Source: Kribbella qitaiheensis
Lineage (GTDB): Bacteria; Actinomycetota; Actinomycetes; Propionibacteriales; Kribbellaceae
Assembly: GCF_014217565.1 (NCBI RefSeq)
Contig: NZ_CP043661.1
Span: forward strand, 5,518,001 to 5,582,000
Length of the DNA: 64,000 bases
Direction: 5' to 3'
In this document: piece after piece, positions 9,066 to 17,806 of the stretch
How the letters are laid out: each line of letters begins with the position of its first letter
Position numbering within the stretch: position 1 is the stretch's first letter
Made by a program: the position numbers and the translations under genes
The notes under the pieces: model-generated
Databases searched by the model: none
Seen by the model: only the letters and a program-made list of their open reading frames with translations
Told to the model about the DNA's origin: nothing

Positions 9066-9316
9066 TCAGCGAAGGATTGCAGGACTTCCTGACCTCGTAC
9101 TGCGGGGCAGACGAGGACATGGCTGAAACCCGTCGCATCATGCAGGGGGAGGCCGGCGCATACTTCGCGCCCTGGCTCAAGCCAGAGCTGGACGCCGCGA
9201 TCGCTGACCAATCGGTGTCCCCCGAGCAGGCGCGGTACCTGATGTCTCGTCGCTTCGGCAACGCCGAGGAGGTCGCCGAATGGCTTGCCGGATTAAGGCG
9301 TGAATGGTTCGGCTGA
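9062..9316 (+). CDS. Probable immunity protein for the RNase A-like toxin
   Basis: 84 residues, acidic, rich in Glu, Asp and Trp, no signal peptide. It opens with LQDFLTSYCGADEDMAETRR and ends GNAEEVAEWLAGLRREWFG, similar in layout to the CdiI-type immunity proteins that pair with RNase A-like CdiA-CT toxins. It is translationally coupled to the toxin (ATG 9062 overlapping TGA 9063-9065), which keeps the antidote in step with the toxin. A function as the cognate inhibitor is inferred from position, size and acidity; sequence similarity to the family is modest by eye. It is the last gene of the operon and is followed by a hairpin. Confidence 0.68.
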   Translation: MISEGLQDFLTSYCGADEDMAETRRIMQGEAGAYFAPWLKPELDAAIADQSVSPEQARYLMSRRFGNAEEVAEWLAGLRREWFG

Positions 9317-9348
9317 TCGTGATGTTCGAGCCTCCGCTCATCGCGTAC

Positions 9349-9377
9349 GGGCCCGGCAGAATCGCTCTGCCGGACCC
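9349..9377. terminator. Bidirectional hairpin between the toxin operon and the mmpL gene
   Basis: Stem GGGCCCGGCAGA / TCTGCCGGACCC with one mismatch and a five-base loop, between two converging genes. No U-tract, which is common for actinobacterial terminators. Confidence 0.7.
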
Positions 9378-9396
9378 TACGTGACGGAGGTGGTTG

Positions 9397-11565
9397 TCAG
9401 TCGACGGTGACGAGGTCCTTTTCCGGGGTGGTGGGGACTCGGAGGGTTTCGCCTTCGATGTCGACCTTGGGGGTGATGCGGTCGAGCCACTTGGGGAAGA
9501 ACCAGGCGCGGTTGCCGAGCAGGGTCAGTACCGCGGGGACCAGGGTCATCCGGACCACGAAGGCGTCGATCAGTACGCCGATGGTGAGGCCGAAGCCGAT
9601 GGTCTTGATGATCGGGTCCTCGGCGAACATGAACCCGGCGAACACCGCGGCCATGATCAGCGCCGCCGCCGTCACCACGCGCGCCCCGTGCCCGACACCC
9701 TCGATGGTCGCCTCGGTCGCGGGCCGGCCGTGCACGAACTCCTCCCGGACGCGGGACACGATGAACACCTCGTAGTCCATCGCCAGCCCGAACAGGATGC
9801 CCATCATGATGATCGGCAGGAAGCTGACCAGCGGCCCGGGGCTGTCGACGCCGAGCAGCGATGCGCCCCAGCCCTTCTGGAACACCGCGACAGTGATCCC
9901 GAAGGTCGCGCCGATCGTCAGCAAGAATCCGAGGGTCGCCTTCAACGGCACCAGGACCGACCGGAATGCGAGCATCAGCAGCAGGAACGACAGCCCGATC
10001 ACCACCAGCAGATAAAGCGGCAACGCTTTGGTCAGCTTGTTGGACACGTCCACACCCACGGCCGTATTGCCCGTCACGGAGATCGAGTCGTCCCCGCCGG
10101 CCAGCGGATGTACTGCGGACCGCAGGTTCTTCACCAGGTCTGCAGTCTGCTCACTGGCAGGCCCGCCGGCCGGGATCACGGTCACCAGCCGTGTCGTCCC
10201 GTTGGCATTCGCCGGCCCGGGCTGAACCGCGACGACATCCTTGAGTCCCTTCGTCTTCCCGAGCACCTGCTCCACCAGTGCGCCGGTGGTCGCCGCGTTG
10301 TCGGTTTTCACCACAACCACCAGCGGCCCGTTGGATCCCGGCCCGAACGCACCCGCCGCAAGGTCATAAGCCACCCGCTGATTGGTCCCGGCCGCAGCCG
10401 AAGCGCCATCCGGGAGCGCCAGCCGCATGTCCTGCGTGGGAATCGCCAGTACGCCGAGTCCAATGATGCCTACGGCAACGATCGGCACCCGGAAGCGCGT
10501 CACCAGCCGAGCCCACCGGAATCCGAAGCCAGGAGCCTTCGTGGTCACGCCGGTCTTCCGCACCTTCCGCGGCAACACCCGCTGCCCGACAAACCCGAGC
10601 AACGCCGGCACCAAGGTCAGCGCAACCAGTACTGCGGTAAGCACCGTCGCCGCCGCGGCCAATCCCATCGCGGTGAGGAACGGCACTCCCACCAAGCTCA
10701 AGCCGGCAAGGGCAATGACCACAGTCGCGCCCGCGAACAACACGGCTGAGCCGGCGGTCGCGACAGCTCGCGCGACCGACTCCTCCTCGTCCATTCCCTC
10801 CGCAAGCTGCGACCGATGCCGTGAGCTGATGAACAAGGCGTAGTCGATCCCGACAGCAAGTCCGAGCATCAACGCCAGGATCGGCGCCGTCGACGACACA
10901 TCCACCACGGACGTGACCAGGAACAACCCAGCCATACCGGCGAGCACGCTGACGAGCGCGGTCAGCAACGTCATCCCGGCAGCGACCAGGGATCCGAAGG
11001 TGACGACCAGTACTACGGCCGCGATCACTACACCGATCACCTCGGTGGCGCCGAGTGGGGGCGCGCCGCCGACGATCTGGCCGCCCGGGACCACCTGCAG
11101 GTCGCCGGAGCTCAAGCCGCTCAGTTCGTCGTACGCCGTGGTCGTGGTCTTCGCCAGTTCGTCCGCGGGCTTGCTGAACTGGACGCTGATCAGACCCGTC
11201 GTGCCGTCCGGGCTGATCGCCTTGCTGGTAAAGGGATCCACCGCGCCGACGATCTCGGGAAGCTGGTTGGCCTTGGCGACGGTCGCACCGACGGCGGCCT
11301 TCACGGCGGGCGTAGTCAGCGTCTGCCCGGCCGGTGCCTTCACCACGATGGTGGCGGAAGCTCCGCTAGCGGCAGGCAGCTCCGTCTTCAGGGCGTCCAG
11401 TGCGCGCTGCGACTCGGTGCCGGGGATCGAGAAGGTGTTCGCCGTCTTCCCGCCGAGTGTCAGCGCACCGACACCGAGCACGACGAGCACGAACACCCAG
11501 ATCGCGGTGACGATCCGGCGCCGTTGGTAGGAGAACCGGCCGAGCCGGTACAGGAGGTTGGCCAT
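9397..11565 (-). CDS. MmpL-family RND exporter
   Basis: 722 residues, the length of short MmpL/YdfJ-type transporters. An N-terminal membrane helix (IVTAIWVFVLVVLGVGAL) is followed by an extracytoplasmic loop, a bundle of helices including LMLGLAVGIDYALFISSRHR, a second loop, and a second bundle with GILFGLAMDYEVFIVSRVREE. The paired GxDYxxF segments carry the charged residues used for proton coupling. These pumps export lipids, drugs or siderophore-like molecules with the proton gradient; the substrate is not visible. A TetR gene lies 75 bases upstream on the same strand, so the pair is probably one drug-responsive unit. Confidence 0.93.
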   Translation of the reverse strand: MANLLYRLGRFSYQRRRIVTAIWVFVLVVLGVGALTLGGKTANTFSIPGTESQRALDALKTELPAASGASATIVVKAPAGQTLTTPAVKAAVGATVAKANQLPEIVGAVDPFTSKAISPDGTTGLISVQFSKPADELAKTTTTAYDELSGLSSGDLQVVPGGQIVGGAPPLGATEVIGVVIAAVVLVVTFGSLVAAGMTLLTALVSVLAGMAGLFLVTSVVDVSSTAPILALMLGLAVGIDYALFISSRHRSQLAEGMDEEESVARAVATAGSAVLFAGATVVIALAGLSLVGVPFLTAMGLAAAATVLTAVLVALTLVPALLGFVGQRVLPRKVRKTGVTTKAPGFGFRWARLVTRFRVPIVAVGIIGLGVLAIPTQDMRLALPDGASAAAGTNQRVAYDLAAGAFGPGSNGPLVVVVKTDNAATTGALVEQVLGKTKGLKDVVAVQPGPANANGTTRLVTVIPAGGPASEQTADLVKNLRSAVHPLAGGDDSISVTGNTAVGVDVSNKLTKALPLYLLVVIGLSFLLLMLAFRSVLVPLKATLGFLLTIGATFGITVAVFQKGWGASLLGVDSPGPLVSFLPIIMMGILFGLAMDYEVFIVSRVREEFVHGRPATEATIEGVGHGARVVTAAALIMAAVFAGFMFAEDPIIKTIGFGLTIGVLIDAFVVRMTLVPAVLTLLGNRAWFFPKWLDRITPKVDIEGETLRVPTTPEKDLVTVD

Positions 11566-11640
11566 CGCAAATGCGTCCGTTCGCTGGTAAGGCGGTTGTC
11601 GGTCCGGATCGGCCCGCCGTCGCTGAAGACGGCGGGAAGG

Positions 11641-12195
11641 TCAGGGGGTCAGTCGGAGGATGCGGCGCAGGGCTGTGTCGCAGAGGGTGTGCAATTCGGC
11701 ATCGGTGCGTTCGCCGGGATGCCGGCACTCGCCGAGCAGTCCGTTGATGGCGAACTTCGCCAGGTCGGCCTCGAGCTGGTCGTCGGTGCCGCCGGCCAGC
11801 AGTTCGGTCATCCGGATCCCGTCCGTGATCAGTTCGGTGAACTCCGGGTACTGCTCGATCGTCGGCAGCAGGTCCTGCAGGACATTGATCAGCCCACGGA
11901 ACTCCACCGCCAGATCGATGAACCGGGTCAGGGTGAACTCCTGCGCCTCGGCTGCGGGCAGCCCGGCGGCCTCGGTGACCAGCTTGTTCAGCGCGATCCG
12001 GGAGGGCTCGAGTACTGCGGCGAGCACCGCCGGCTTGCCGTTGAAGTGGTAGAGCACCGTCGCCTTCGAGCACCCAGCCGCGGTCGCGATGTCCTGCAGC
12101 GAGGTCGCGTCGTACCCCCGGCTGACGAACAGCGTCATCGCCTGCTGCTCGATCTCTCGCCGGGTCCGTTCCCGCGCTGGAGTGGTGGTCGCCAT
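11641..12195 (-). CDS. TetR-family repressor
   Basis: 184 residues. The N-terminal helix-turn-helix is clear: RREIEQQAMTLFVSRGYDATSLQDIATAAGCSKATVLYHFNGK (residues about 11-53). The C-terminal ligand-binding part is helical. ATG at 12193-12195 is chosen because the upstream codons, although open, read into low-complexity repeat. An inverted repeat directly upstream fits autoregulation. The mmpL exporter follows on the same strand and is the likely target; the inducer is unknown. Confidence 0.92.
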   Translation of the reverse strand: MATTTPARERTRREIEQQAMTLFVSRGYDATSLQDIATAAGCSKATVLYHFNGKPAVLAAVLEPSRIALNKLVTEAAGLPAAEAQEFTLTRFIDLAVEFRGLINVLQDLLPTIEQYPEFTELITDGIRMTELLAGGTDDQLEADLAKFAINGLLGECRHPGERTDAELHTLCDTALRRILRLTP

Positions 12196-12206
12196 GAACC
12201 CCACTA

Positions 12207-12245
12207 TCCTGACCGATCGGCCAGGATTCAACCGATCGGTCAGGA
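12207..12245. promoter_or_regulatory. TetR operator candidate
   Basis: A perfect 14-bp inverted repeat, TCCTGACCGATCGG at 12207-12220 and its complement at 12232-12245, starts 12 bases upstream of the tetR start. Each arm contains the palindrome CCGATCGG, so the site could hold two dimers, as with QacR-like repressors. Confidence 0.7.
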
Positions 12246-12330
12246 AAGTGTCCCAACTCACCCGGTTGGGAGGGCGCTGGGCCGCCCCGGCAAGGCAGAC
12301 CTGCCGAGCCGATCTGACAGGCGCAGATCC

Positions 12331-12521
12331 GGTGAGGAGGGGAGTCTGGCGGGCGGGGCTGGTGGGGTGGGTCTGGTGAGGAGGGGAGTCTGGCGGGCGG
12401 GGCTGGTGGGGTGGGTCTGGTGAGGAGGGGAGTCTGGCGGGCGGGGCTGGTGGGGTGGGTCTGGTGAGGAGGGGAGTCTGGCGGGCGGGGCTGGTGGGGT
12501 GGGTCTGGTGAGGAGGGGAGG
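12331..12521 (+). repeat. 44-bp minisatellite, four copies plus a partial fifth
   Basis: Four complete 44-bp head-to-tail units (12331-12374, 12375-12418, 12419-12462, 12463-12506) and about 15 bases of a fifth. The four copies look identical. The + strand is very G-rich, with several GGGG and GGGCGGGG runs, so G-quadruplex formation is plausible. It fills the space between the tetR operator and folD. It encodes Pro-rich reading frames on the minus strand with no start or other sign of use. Units are not separated by spacers, so this is not a CRISPR array. Confidence 0.95.
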
Positions 12522-12559
12522 CTGCTGGGTCGGTCTGACGGGCGTGGGAGGATCGGGGC

Positions 12560-13418
12560 GTGACGGCGGAGATTCTGGATGGCAAGGCGACCGCGGCGGC
12601 GATCAAGAGCGAGCTGGGGGTGCGGGTGGCGAAACTGGCCGAGCAGGGCGTGGTGCCCGGGCTCGGCACGATCCTGGTCGGCGACGACCCGGGCAGCCGG
12701 GCGTACGTCGCGGGCAAGCACCGCGACTGTGCGGCGGTCGGGATCTCCTCGATCCAGGTCGAGCTGCCGGACACGGCGACCCAGGACGAGATCGCGGCCA
12801 AGGTGATCGAGCTGAACGAGAACCCGGACTGCACCGGCTTCATCGTCCAGCTGCCGTTGCCGAAGCACGTCGACACCAACGAGATCCTCGGCCTGATCGA
12901 CCCGCTGAAGGACGCGGACGGTCTGCATCCGGTGAGCCTCGGCAAGCTGGTCCTCGGCCAGGACGGACCGCTGCCCTGTACGCCGAAGGGCTGCGTGGAG
13001 CTCCTCCGCCGGTACGACGTACCGATTGCCGGCGCGCACGTGGTCGTCATCGGGCGCGGCGTCACCGCGGGTCGGCCGATGGGCCTGCTGTTCACCCGGA
13101 AGTCGGAGAACGCGACCGTCACCCAGTGCCACACCGGTACCGAGGACCTGGCTTCGGTCGTCCGCACCGGTGACATCGTGATCGCCGCGGGCCGGTTCGG
13201 CCGGCCTGATCACGGCAGACATGATCAAGCCCGGCGCCGTACTCCTCGACGTCGGCACCAGCCGGAGCGCGGAAGGCAAGATCGTCGGCGACATCGACCC
13301 AGCCGCCCGCGAGGCGGCAAGCTGGATCGCGCCGATGCCCGGCGGGATCGGCCCGATGACCCGCGCGATGCTGCTCACCAACGTGGTGGAAGCGGCCGAA
13401 GCGGCCGTCGCCGGCTGA
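12560..13418 (+). CDS. folD: FolD, methylene-tetrahydrofolate dehydrogenase/cyclohydrolase (apparent frameshift)
   Basis: Bifunctional one-carbon enzyme that interconverts 5,10-methylene- and 10-formyl-tetrahydrofolate. Seen: [12 protein letters not shown] with the catalytic Lys, [29 protein letters not shown], the nucleotide-binding [14 protein letters not shown], and in another frame [10 protein letters not shown] and [14 protein letters not shown]. The two frames meet at 13199-13206 in GGCCGGCC, which looks like a 4-bp duplication or one extra base; correcting it gives about 284 residues, normal for FolD. GTG start with GGGAGG eight bases upstream. FolD is usually essential, so a sequence error is more likely than a dead gene. 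The stop overlaps the DUF3017 start. Confidence 0.9.
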
Positions 13419-13687
13419 TGGCAGGCGAGGCGCAGCGCCGCGGTGAATGGCCGTTGGCCTTGTCGGGACTCGTCTCCGCGGCCGGCCTGGTGATCCTCAC
13501 CTTCTACGACTGGCGCAACGGCATCCTGCTCTTCGCCGGCGGCGTCCTCCTCGCCGGCCTACTCCGCGCCGCCCTCGGCGACGACGCGGCCGGCCTGCTC
13601 CACGTCCGCAGCCGCATGTTCGACACCGCCCTCCTCCTCGGCGTCGGCGCCGCCATCCTGCTGCTGGGCTTGATCGTCCCTAGCTAG
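13418..13687 (+). CDS. DUF3017 membrane protein
   Basis: 89 residues with three hydrophobic segments ([56 protein letters not shown]). This small actinobacterial family is typically encoded right after folD and before mdh, as here. ATG 13418 overlaps the folD stop (TGATG). Function unknown; an inner-membrane location is expected. Confidence 0.88.
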   Translation: MAGEAQRRGEWPLALSGLVSAAGLVILTFYDWRNGILLFAGGVLLAGLLRAALGDDAAGLLHVRSRMFDTALLLGVGAAILLLGLIVPS

Positions 13688-13786
13688 CCGGAGCCGGATC
13701 GACTGACTGGTTCTTCGCCGGATAGCGCGAATAAAGCCCGCCAGCGGACGAACAACGCGCCTGTCGCCGAAGATGGTGACAAGCGA

Positions 13787-13829
13787 AACGCCCGGCCTGC
13801 TGGAACCCAAGGGATCCAGGCCGGGCGTT
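13787..13829 (-). terminator. Terminator hairpin of mdh
   Basis: Perfect 13-bp stem AACGCCCGGCCTG / CAGGCCGGGCGTT, 16 bases beyond the mdh stop, followed by TTT in the minus direction. It may also stop leftover folD-operon transcription. Confidence 0.85.
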
Positions 13830-13844
13830 CTTCGGTGTTCGTGA

Positions 13845-14837
13845 TCAGCCGAGCAGGTTCAGTGCCTTGACCGCGTCGCGCTCCTCGCCGAGCTCCTTGG
13901 TGCTGGCGTCGATCTTGCCGCGGGAGAACTCGTTGATCTCCAGGCCCTGGACGATCTCCCAGTTGCCGTCCTTGGTGGTCACCGGGAACGACGAGATGAT
14001 GCCCTCGGGTACGCCGTACGAGCCGTCGGAGACGACCGCCATCGACAACCAGTCGCCGTCGGCCGAGCCGCGCAGCCAGTCGCGGGTGTGGTCGATCGTG
14101 GCAGCCGCGGCCGATGCCGCGGAGGAAGCGCCGCGGGCCTCGATGATCGCCGCGCCACGCTTCTGCACGGTCGGCAGGAAGTCGTTCTCGATCCACGCCT
14201 GGTCGTTCACGACCTCGGCGGCGTTCTTGCCGGCCACCTCCGCGTGGAAGATGTCCGGGTACTGCGTGGCGCTGTGGTTGCCCCAGATCGTCAGCTTCTT
14301 CAGCTCGGTGACGTGGGTGCCGGTCTTGCGCGCGAGCTGGGCCAGCGCGCGGTTGTGGTCGAGCCGGGTCAGCGCGGAGAAGCGCTCGGCCGGGATGTCC
14401 GGCGCGTTGCTCTTCGCGATCAGCGCGTTGGTGTTGGCCGGGTTGCCGGTCACGGTGATCCGGATGTCGTCGGCGGCGTGGTCGTTCAGCGCCTTGCCCT
14501 GAACGGTGAAGATCGCGCCGTTCGCCTCGAGCAGGTCACCGCGCTCCATCCCCTTGGTGCGGGGGCGGGCGCCGACCAGCAGGGCCACGTTGGCGCCGTC
14601 GAAGATCGTGTTGGCGTCGTCGCCGATCTCGATCCCGGCCAGCGTCGGGAACGCCGAGTCCTCGAGCTCCATCACGACACCCTCGAGTGCCTTCAGTGCC
14701 GGCGTGATCTCCAGCAACCGGAGCTGAACCGGGGTGTCCGGCCCGAGCAGGGCACCGCTGGCGATGCGGAACAGCAGGCTGTAGCCGATCTGGCCGGCGG
14801 CGCCGGTGACGGCGACCTTCACGGGTGTAGTGCTCAC
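13845..14837 (-). CDS. mdh: Malate dehydrogenase
   Basis: 330 residues, normal for the actinobacterial type. NAD-binding [15 protein letters not shown] at the N-terminus, mobile-loop arginines in [25 protein letters not shown], and the catalytic His in [12 protein letters not shown]. It oxidises malate to oxaloacetate in the citric acid cycle. The GTG start at 14835-14837 (reading [10 protein letters not shown]) has GAGGAG seven bases upstream, which settles it against longer upstream frames. Convergent with the folD-DUF3017 pair. Confidence 0.96.
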   Translation of the reverse strand: MSTTPVKVAVTGAAGQIGYSLLFRIASGALLGPDTPVQLRLLEITPALKALEGVVMELEDSAFPTLAGIEIGDDANTIFDGANVALLVGARPRTKGMERGDLLEANGAIFTVQGKALNDHAADDIRITVTGNPANTNALIAKSNAPDIPAERFSALTRLDHNRALAQLARKTGTHVTELKKLTIWGNHSATQYPDIFHAEVAGKNAAEVVNDQAWIENDFLPTVQKRGAAIIEARGASSAASAAAATIDHTRDWLRGSADGDWLSMAVVSDGSYGVPEGIISSFPVTTKDGNWEIVQGLEINEFSRGKIDASTKELGEERDAVKALNLLG

Positions 14838-14974
14838 GACATCGCTCCTCAGAGGGTTTTCGACGGACTTGCCTTCGGACGCTAGCAAGTCGCCCGCCCG
14901 TAGGCGACGGTGGGTCCAGTGATCCGCACCACCCGGCCACGCTCCGTGTTCCGTCCTACTGCGAAACTCGTGCC

Positions 14975-15817
14975 ATGGAACGCAAGGTCGGTAGTGGGGT
15001 CGCGACGGTCGAGGCCGATGCCGACGGGACATTCGTACTGCGGGTCGACGGATCGCTGCAGTCGCAGGTCGACCTGGCCGATCCGACGCATCTCTCGTTC
15101 GAGTACGTCCGGCGGATCGGCGACGTGCTCGACGCCGTCGCCGAGCGCAGGCAGCCGATCTCGGTGCTGCACGTCGGTGGCGCGGGGCTCACGCTGGCGC
15201 GGTACGTCGCTGCCACCCGGCCGAGGTCGCGGCAGATCGTGCTCGAACCGGACGAGGACCTGACCGAGTTCGTCCGGGAGACGCTGCCGTTGCCGAAGCG
15301 GGCCGGGATCAAGGTCCGCCCGGTCACCGGTCGGGCGGGGATCGCCGAGGTCTACCCGGATTCGGTCGACGTCGTCATCGTCGACGCGTTCGTCCGCGAG
15401 GCGGTGCCTGCGAACCTCGTCACCGCCGAGTTCGTCGCCGAGTGTTCCCGCGTACTCCGCCCCACCGGCCTCCTCGTCCTCAACCTGATCGACGGCTCCG
15501 CCGGCCTCACCTTCGTCCGCCGCGTAGCCGCAACGCTCCACACCCATCTCGCACCAGCCGGGCCCGCCGGCGCGAGTGGTCGGGTGGGGCATGGGGTGGT
15601 GCTCGCCGAGCGGAAGGTGTTGCGGGGGAAGTCGTTCGGGAATGTGGTGCTGGTGGGGTCGGCGCAGCCGGTACCGGAGTTGGCCGACGCCGGGCGGCGG
15701 GCGCAACCGCCGTACGAGGTGCTGCCGCTGGCGGAGCTTGCCGGTAAAGCTGAGCCGCTCACCGATGCCGACGGGTTCGCCTCGCCGGCCGCGCCCGCGG
15801 GGACCTTCGGTCGCTAA
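14975..15817 (+). CDS. Spermidine-synthase-like (fused Rossmann) protein
   Basis: 280 residues. The SAM-dependent methyltransferase-like core is visible: [22 protein letters not shown] (motif I), [22 protein letters not shown] and [13 protein letters not shown]. This matches the polyamine aminopropyltransferase fold, but the amine-binding residues are not evident, so it may not make spermidine. ATG at 14975 lies in a short region divergent from mdh. Many actinobacteria carry several such proteins of unknown reaction. Confidence 0.8.
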   Translation: MERKVGSGVATVEADADGTFVLRVDGSLQSQVDLADPTHLSFEYVRRIGDVLDAVAERRQPISVLHVGGAGLTLARYVAATRPRSRQIVLEPDEDLTEFVRETLPLPKRAGIKVRPVTGRAGIAEVYPDSVDVVIVDAFVREAVPANLVTAEFVAECSRVLRPTGLLVLNLIDGSAGLTFVRRVAATLHTHLAPAGPAGASGRVGHGVVLAERKVLRGKSFGNVVLVGSAQPVPELADAGRRAQPPYEVLPLAELAGKAEPLTDADGFASPAAPAGTFGR

Positions 15818-15900
15818 ACCGTCCGGGGAAACTGACAAAGCTCTGTGAGCTTCTGGGCCCGCGAATCAAGCCTGCGCCCGTGCCGGGGTAATTTTGCGCA

Positions 15901-16758
15901 GTGTCCACAGCCAAGGTCTCCGAGCTGCGCTACTACCCCGTGAAAGGCCTGGCCGGGATCTCGGTCGAGCAGGCCGTGGTGACGCCGGCCGGGCTCCTGC
16001 ACGACCGCAACTTCATGCTGGTCAATCCCGACGGCACCTTCCTGAGCCAGCGGACCGACCCGGCGATGGCCCCGCTCCGGGTCGCCGTCCTGGCCGACTC
16101 GCTGCAGTTCTCCGCCGACGGCGCCGACACCCTCGAAGTACCGATCCGGTACGACGGGAAGCGGCGCGACGTGAGTCTCTTCAACCACTGGTTCGGCACC
16201 GGAGTGGCGCAGGATCCGGCCGCGGACAAATGGTTCTCCGAGCGGCTCGGCCGACCCGCGGCCCTGGTCCGGGTGACGCCCGAGCACGACCGGCCCGGAT
16301 GGGGCGTGCACAAGGGCCAGACCGGTTTCGGCGACGCCCACGCGCTGATGATCACCTCGCTGTCGTCCCTGGACGGCCTGAACGAAAGGATCGTCGACCG
16401 CGGCGGCGACGCCATCCCGATGAACCGCTTCCGCCCGAACATCGTCATCGCCGGCTGGGACGAGCCGCACACCGAGGACCGCGTACTGCGTGCCTCGGCC
16501 GGCGAACTGGAGTTCGGCTACGCGGCCCGCTCGATCCGCTGCGCCGTCCCGACCGTCGACCAGGCGACCGGCCGGAAGACGGGCCCGGAGCCGACGCGCA
16601 CGCTCGCGACGTACCGGCGGCAGCCCGACTACGGCGGCGGCGTGAGTTTCGGGATGAAGGCGTCGGTGCTCGCGGCCGGCACGATCCACGTCGGCGATGA
16701 GATCTTGGTACACGATTGGTTGCCGGAAGGCGACGATCCAGCGCCGTCGGCTCGGTAG
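15901..16758 (+). CDS. MOSC-domain protein with N-terminal MOSC_N barrel
   Basis: 285 residues, GTG start. The N-terminal barrel begins VSELRYYPVKGLAGISVEQA, with LLHDRNFMLV and FLSQRTDPAMAPL; the C-terminal MOSC domain contains GFGDAHALMITSLSSL, NRFRPNIVI and the conserved Cys in IRCAVPTVD. Proteins of this build bind the molybdenum cofactor (YcbX and mARC relatives) and reduce N-hydroxylated compounds; the Cys is the likely Mo ligand. No electron-transfer domain is fused. Cytosolic. Confidence 0.88.
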   Translation: MSTAKVSELRYYPVKGLAGISVEQAVVTPAGLLHDRNFMLVNPDGTFLSQRTDPAMAPLRVAVLADSLQFSADGADTLEVPIRYDGKRRDVSLFNHWFGTGVAQDPAADKWFSERLGRPAALVRVTPEHDRPGWGVHKGQTGFGDAHALMITSLSSLDGLNERIVDRGGDAIPMNRFRPNIVIAGWDEPHTEDRVLRASAGELEFGYAARSIRCAVPTVDQATGRKTGPEPTRTLATYRRQPDYGGGVSFGMKASVLAAGTIHVGDEILVHDWLPEGDDPAPSAR

Positions 16759-16809
16759 TCTGCGACAGCCCGTCCCGGGCTGAAGGTCCACCGAGCTCGT
16801 GGAGTCGCC

Positions 16810-17789
16810 GTGCGCCGGATCGTTCTGCTGCTCGTGCTTTCCTTGCTCTCGGCCCCTTTGTCGTCCGCCGTTGCTGTAGGCAACGAGGGGCGTGGGCCCG
16901 GCAGTCCGCAGTACGACGTGCGACTCAGCACCGACGCGAGTGGTGCGACCTGGACCAGGCATGAGCGCGTGACGTTCACGAACACGTCGGATGCCCCGCT
17001 GGCTGAAATCTATCTGAGGCTCTGGGGCAATGCCTGGGATGGATGCCTCTCATCACCCGTGAAGGTCAGCCGCTTCTCCGGTGGCACACCCGGTACGCCG
17101 ACGGTCTCGTGCACCGCGTTGCGAGTAGCGCTCACGAATCCTTTGGCGCAAGGTGAACAGGCGTCCATCGCCTTCGACCTCACCGTCACCGCGCCGAACC
17201 GGGCCGAGAAGTTCGGCCGCTCGGGCGCCTACAGCTACTTCGGCAACGCCCTGCCGGTACTCGCGATCCACGACGCCGCCGGCTGGCATCTCGAACCGGA
17301 CGTCGGCATCGGCGAGAGCTACCACGCACTTGCTGCCGACTTCGCCGTACGGCTGAATCACCCTGCGACGGTGAAGGTCCCCGCGACCGGGACCTTGTCG
17401 GCCGGTCTGATCACCGCCAAGCAGGTCCGCGACTTCGCCTGGGCCGCCGGACCGTTCCAGCAGTCGGAGGTCACCTCACCGGGCGGCGTGAAGGTGCGCA
17501 CCTGGTGGACCTCGGTGGTGACGCCTGGCGCCGTCGCCGGCGCGCGGACCGACGCCGTCGCCGCGGTCGACGACTTCAGTCGCCGGTTCGGGGCCTCTAA
17601 ATCAACGGCGCCTGCATGCTCCACGATCTGGAGCGCCTCATCGGCCCCGCCACCATGGCCGCCCTACTGCGCTCCTACGCCAAAGCCAACTGGTACTCCG
17701 TCGCCACCCGGACCTCCTTCAAGTCCGCCGCCCAAACCTCCACCGCCATCGACCTGGGCGAGTTCTGGACCACCCACACCATTCCCTGA
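16810..17789 (+). pseudogene. M1-family metallopeptidase remnant with the catalytic core deleted
   Basis: GTG start followed by a signal peptide (IVLLLVLSLLSAPLSSAVAV). The first frame gives an M1 N-terminal beta domain (YDVRLSTDASGATWTRHERV, IYLRLWGNAWDG, WHLEPDVGIGESY) down to VAAVDDFSRRFG near 17592. A stop TAA lies at 17598-17600 in the next frame, and from 17601 a different frame encodes a C-terminal M1 piece (CMLHDLERLIGPATMAALL to FWTTHTIP) ending at 17789. The zinc site HExxH and everything between is missing, about 150-200 residues by comparison with the family. So this is a real internal deletion rather than a one-base error. Confidence 0.82.
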
Positions 17790-17806
17790 CAGGGAGAATC
17801 GATGGG

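Noticed and set aside
9394-10749. Long plus-strand frame inside the mmpL gene
   Set aside because: Antisense shadow of the MmpL exporter; composition is Asp/Arg/His/Gly-rich as expected from reading GC-rich codons backwards, and there is no family motif.
12331-12521. CRISPR array
   Set aside because: Units abut without spacers and no cas genes are near; it is a tandem repeat.
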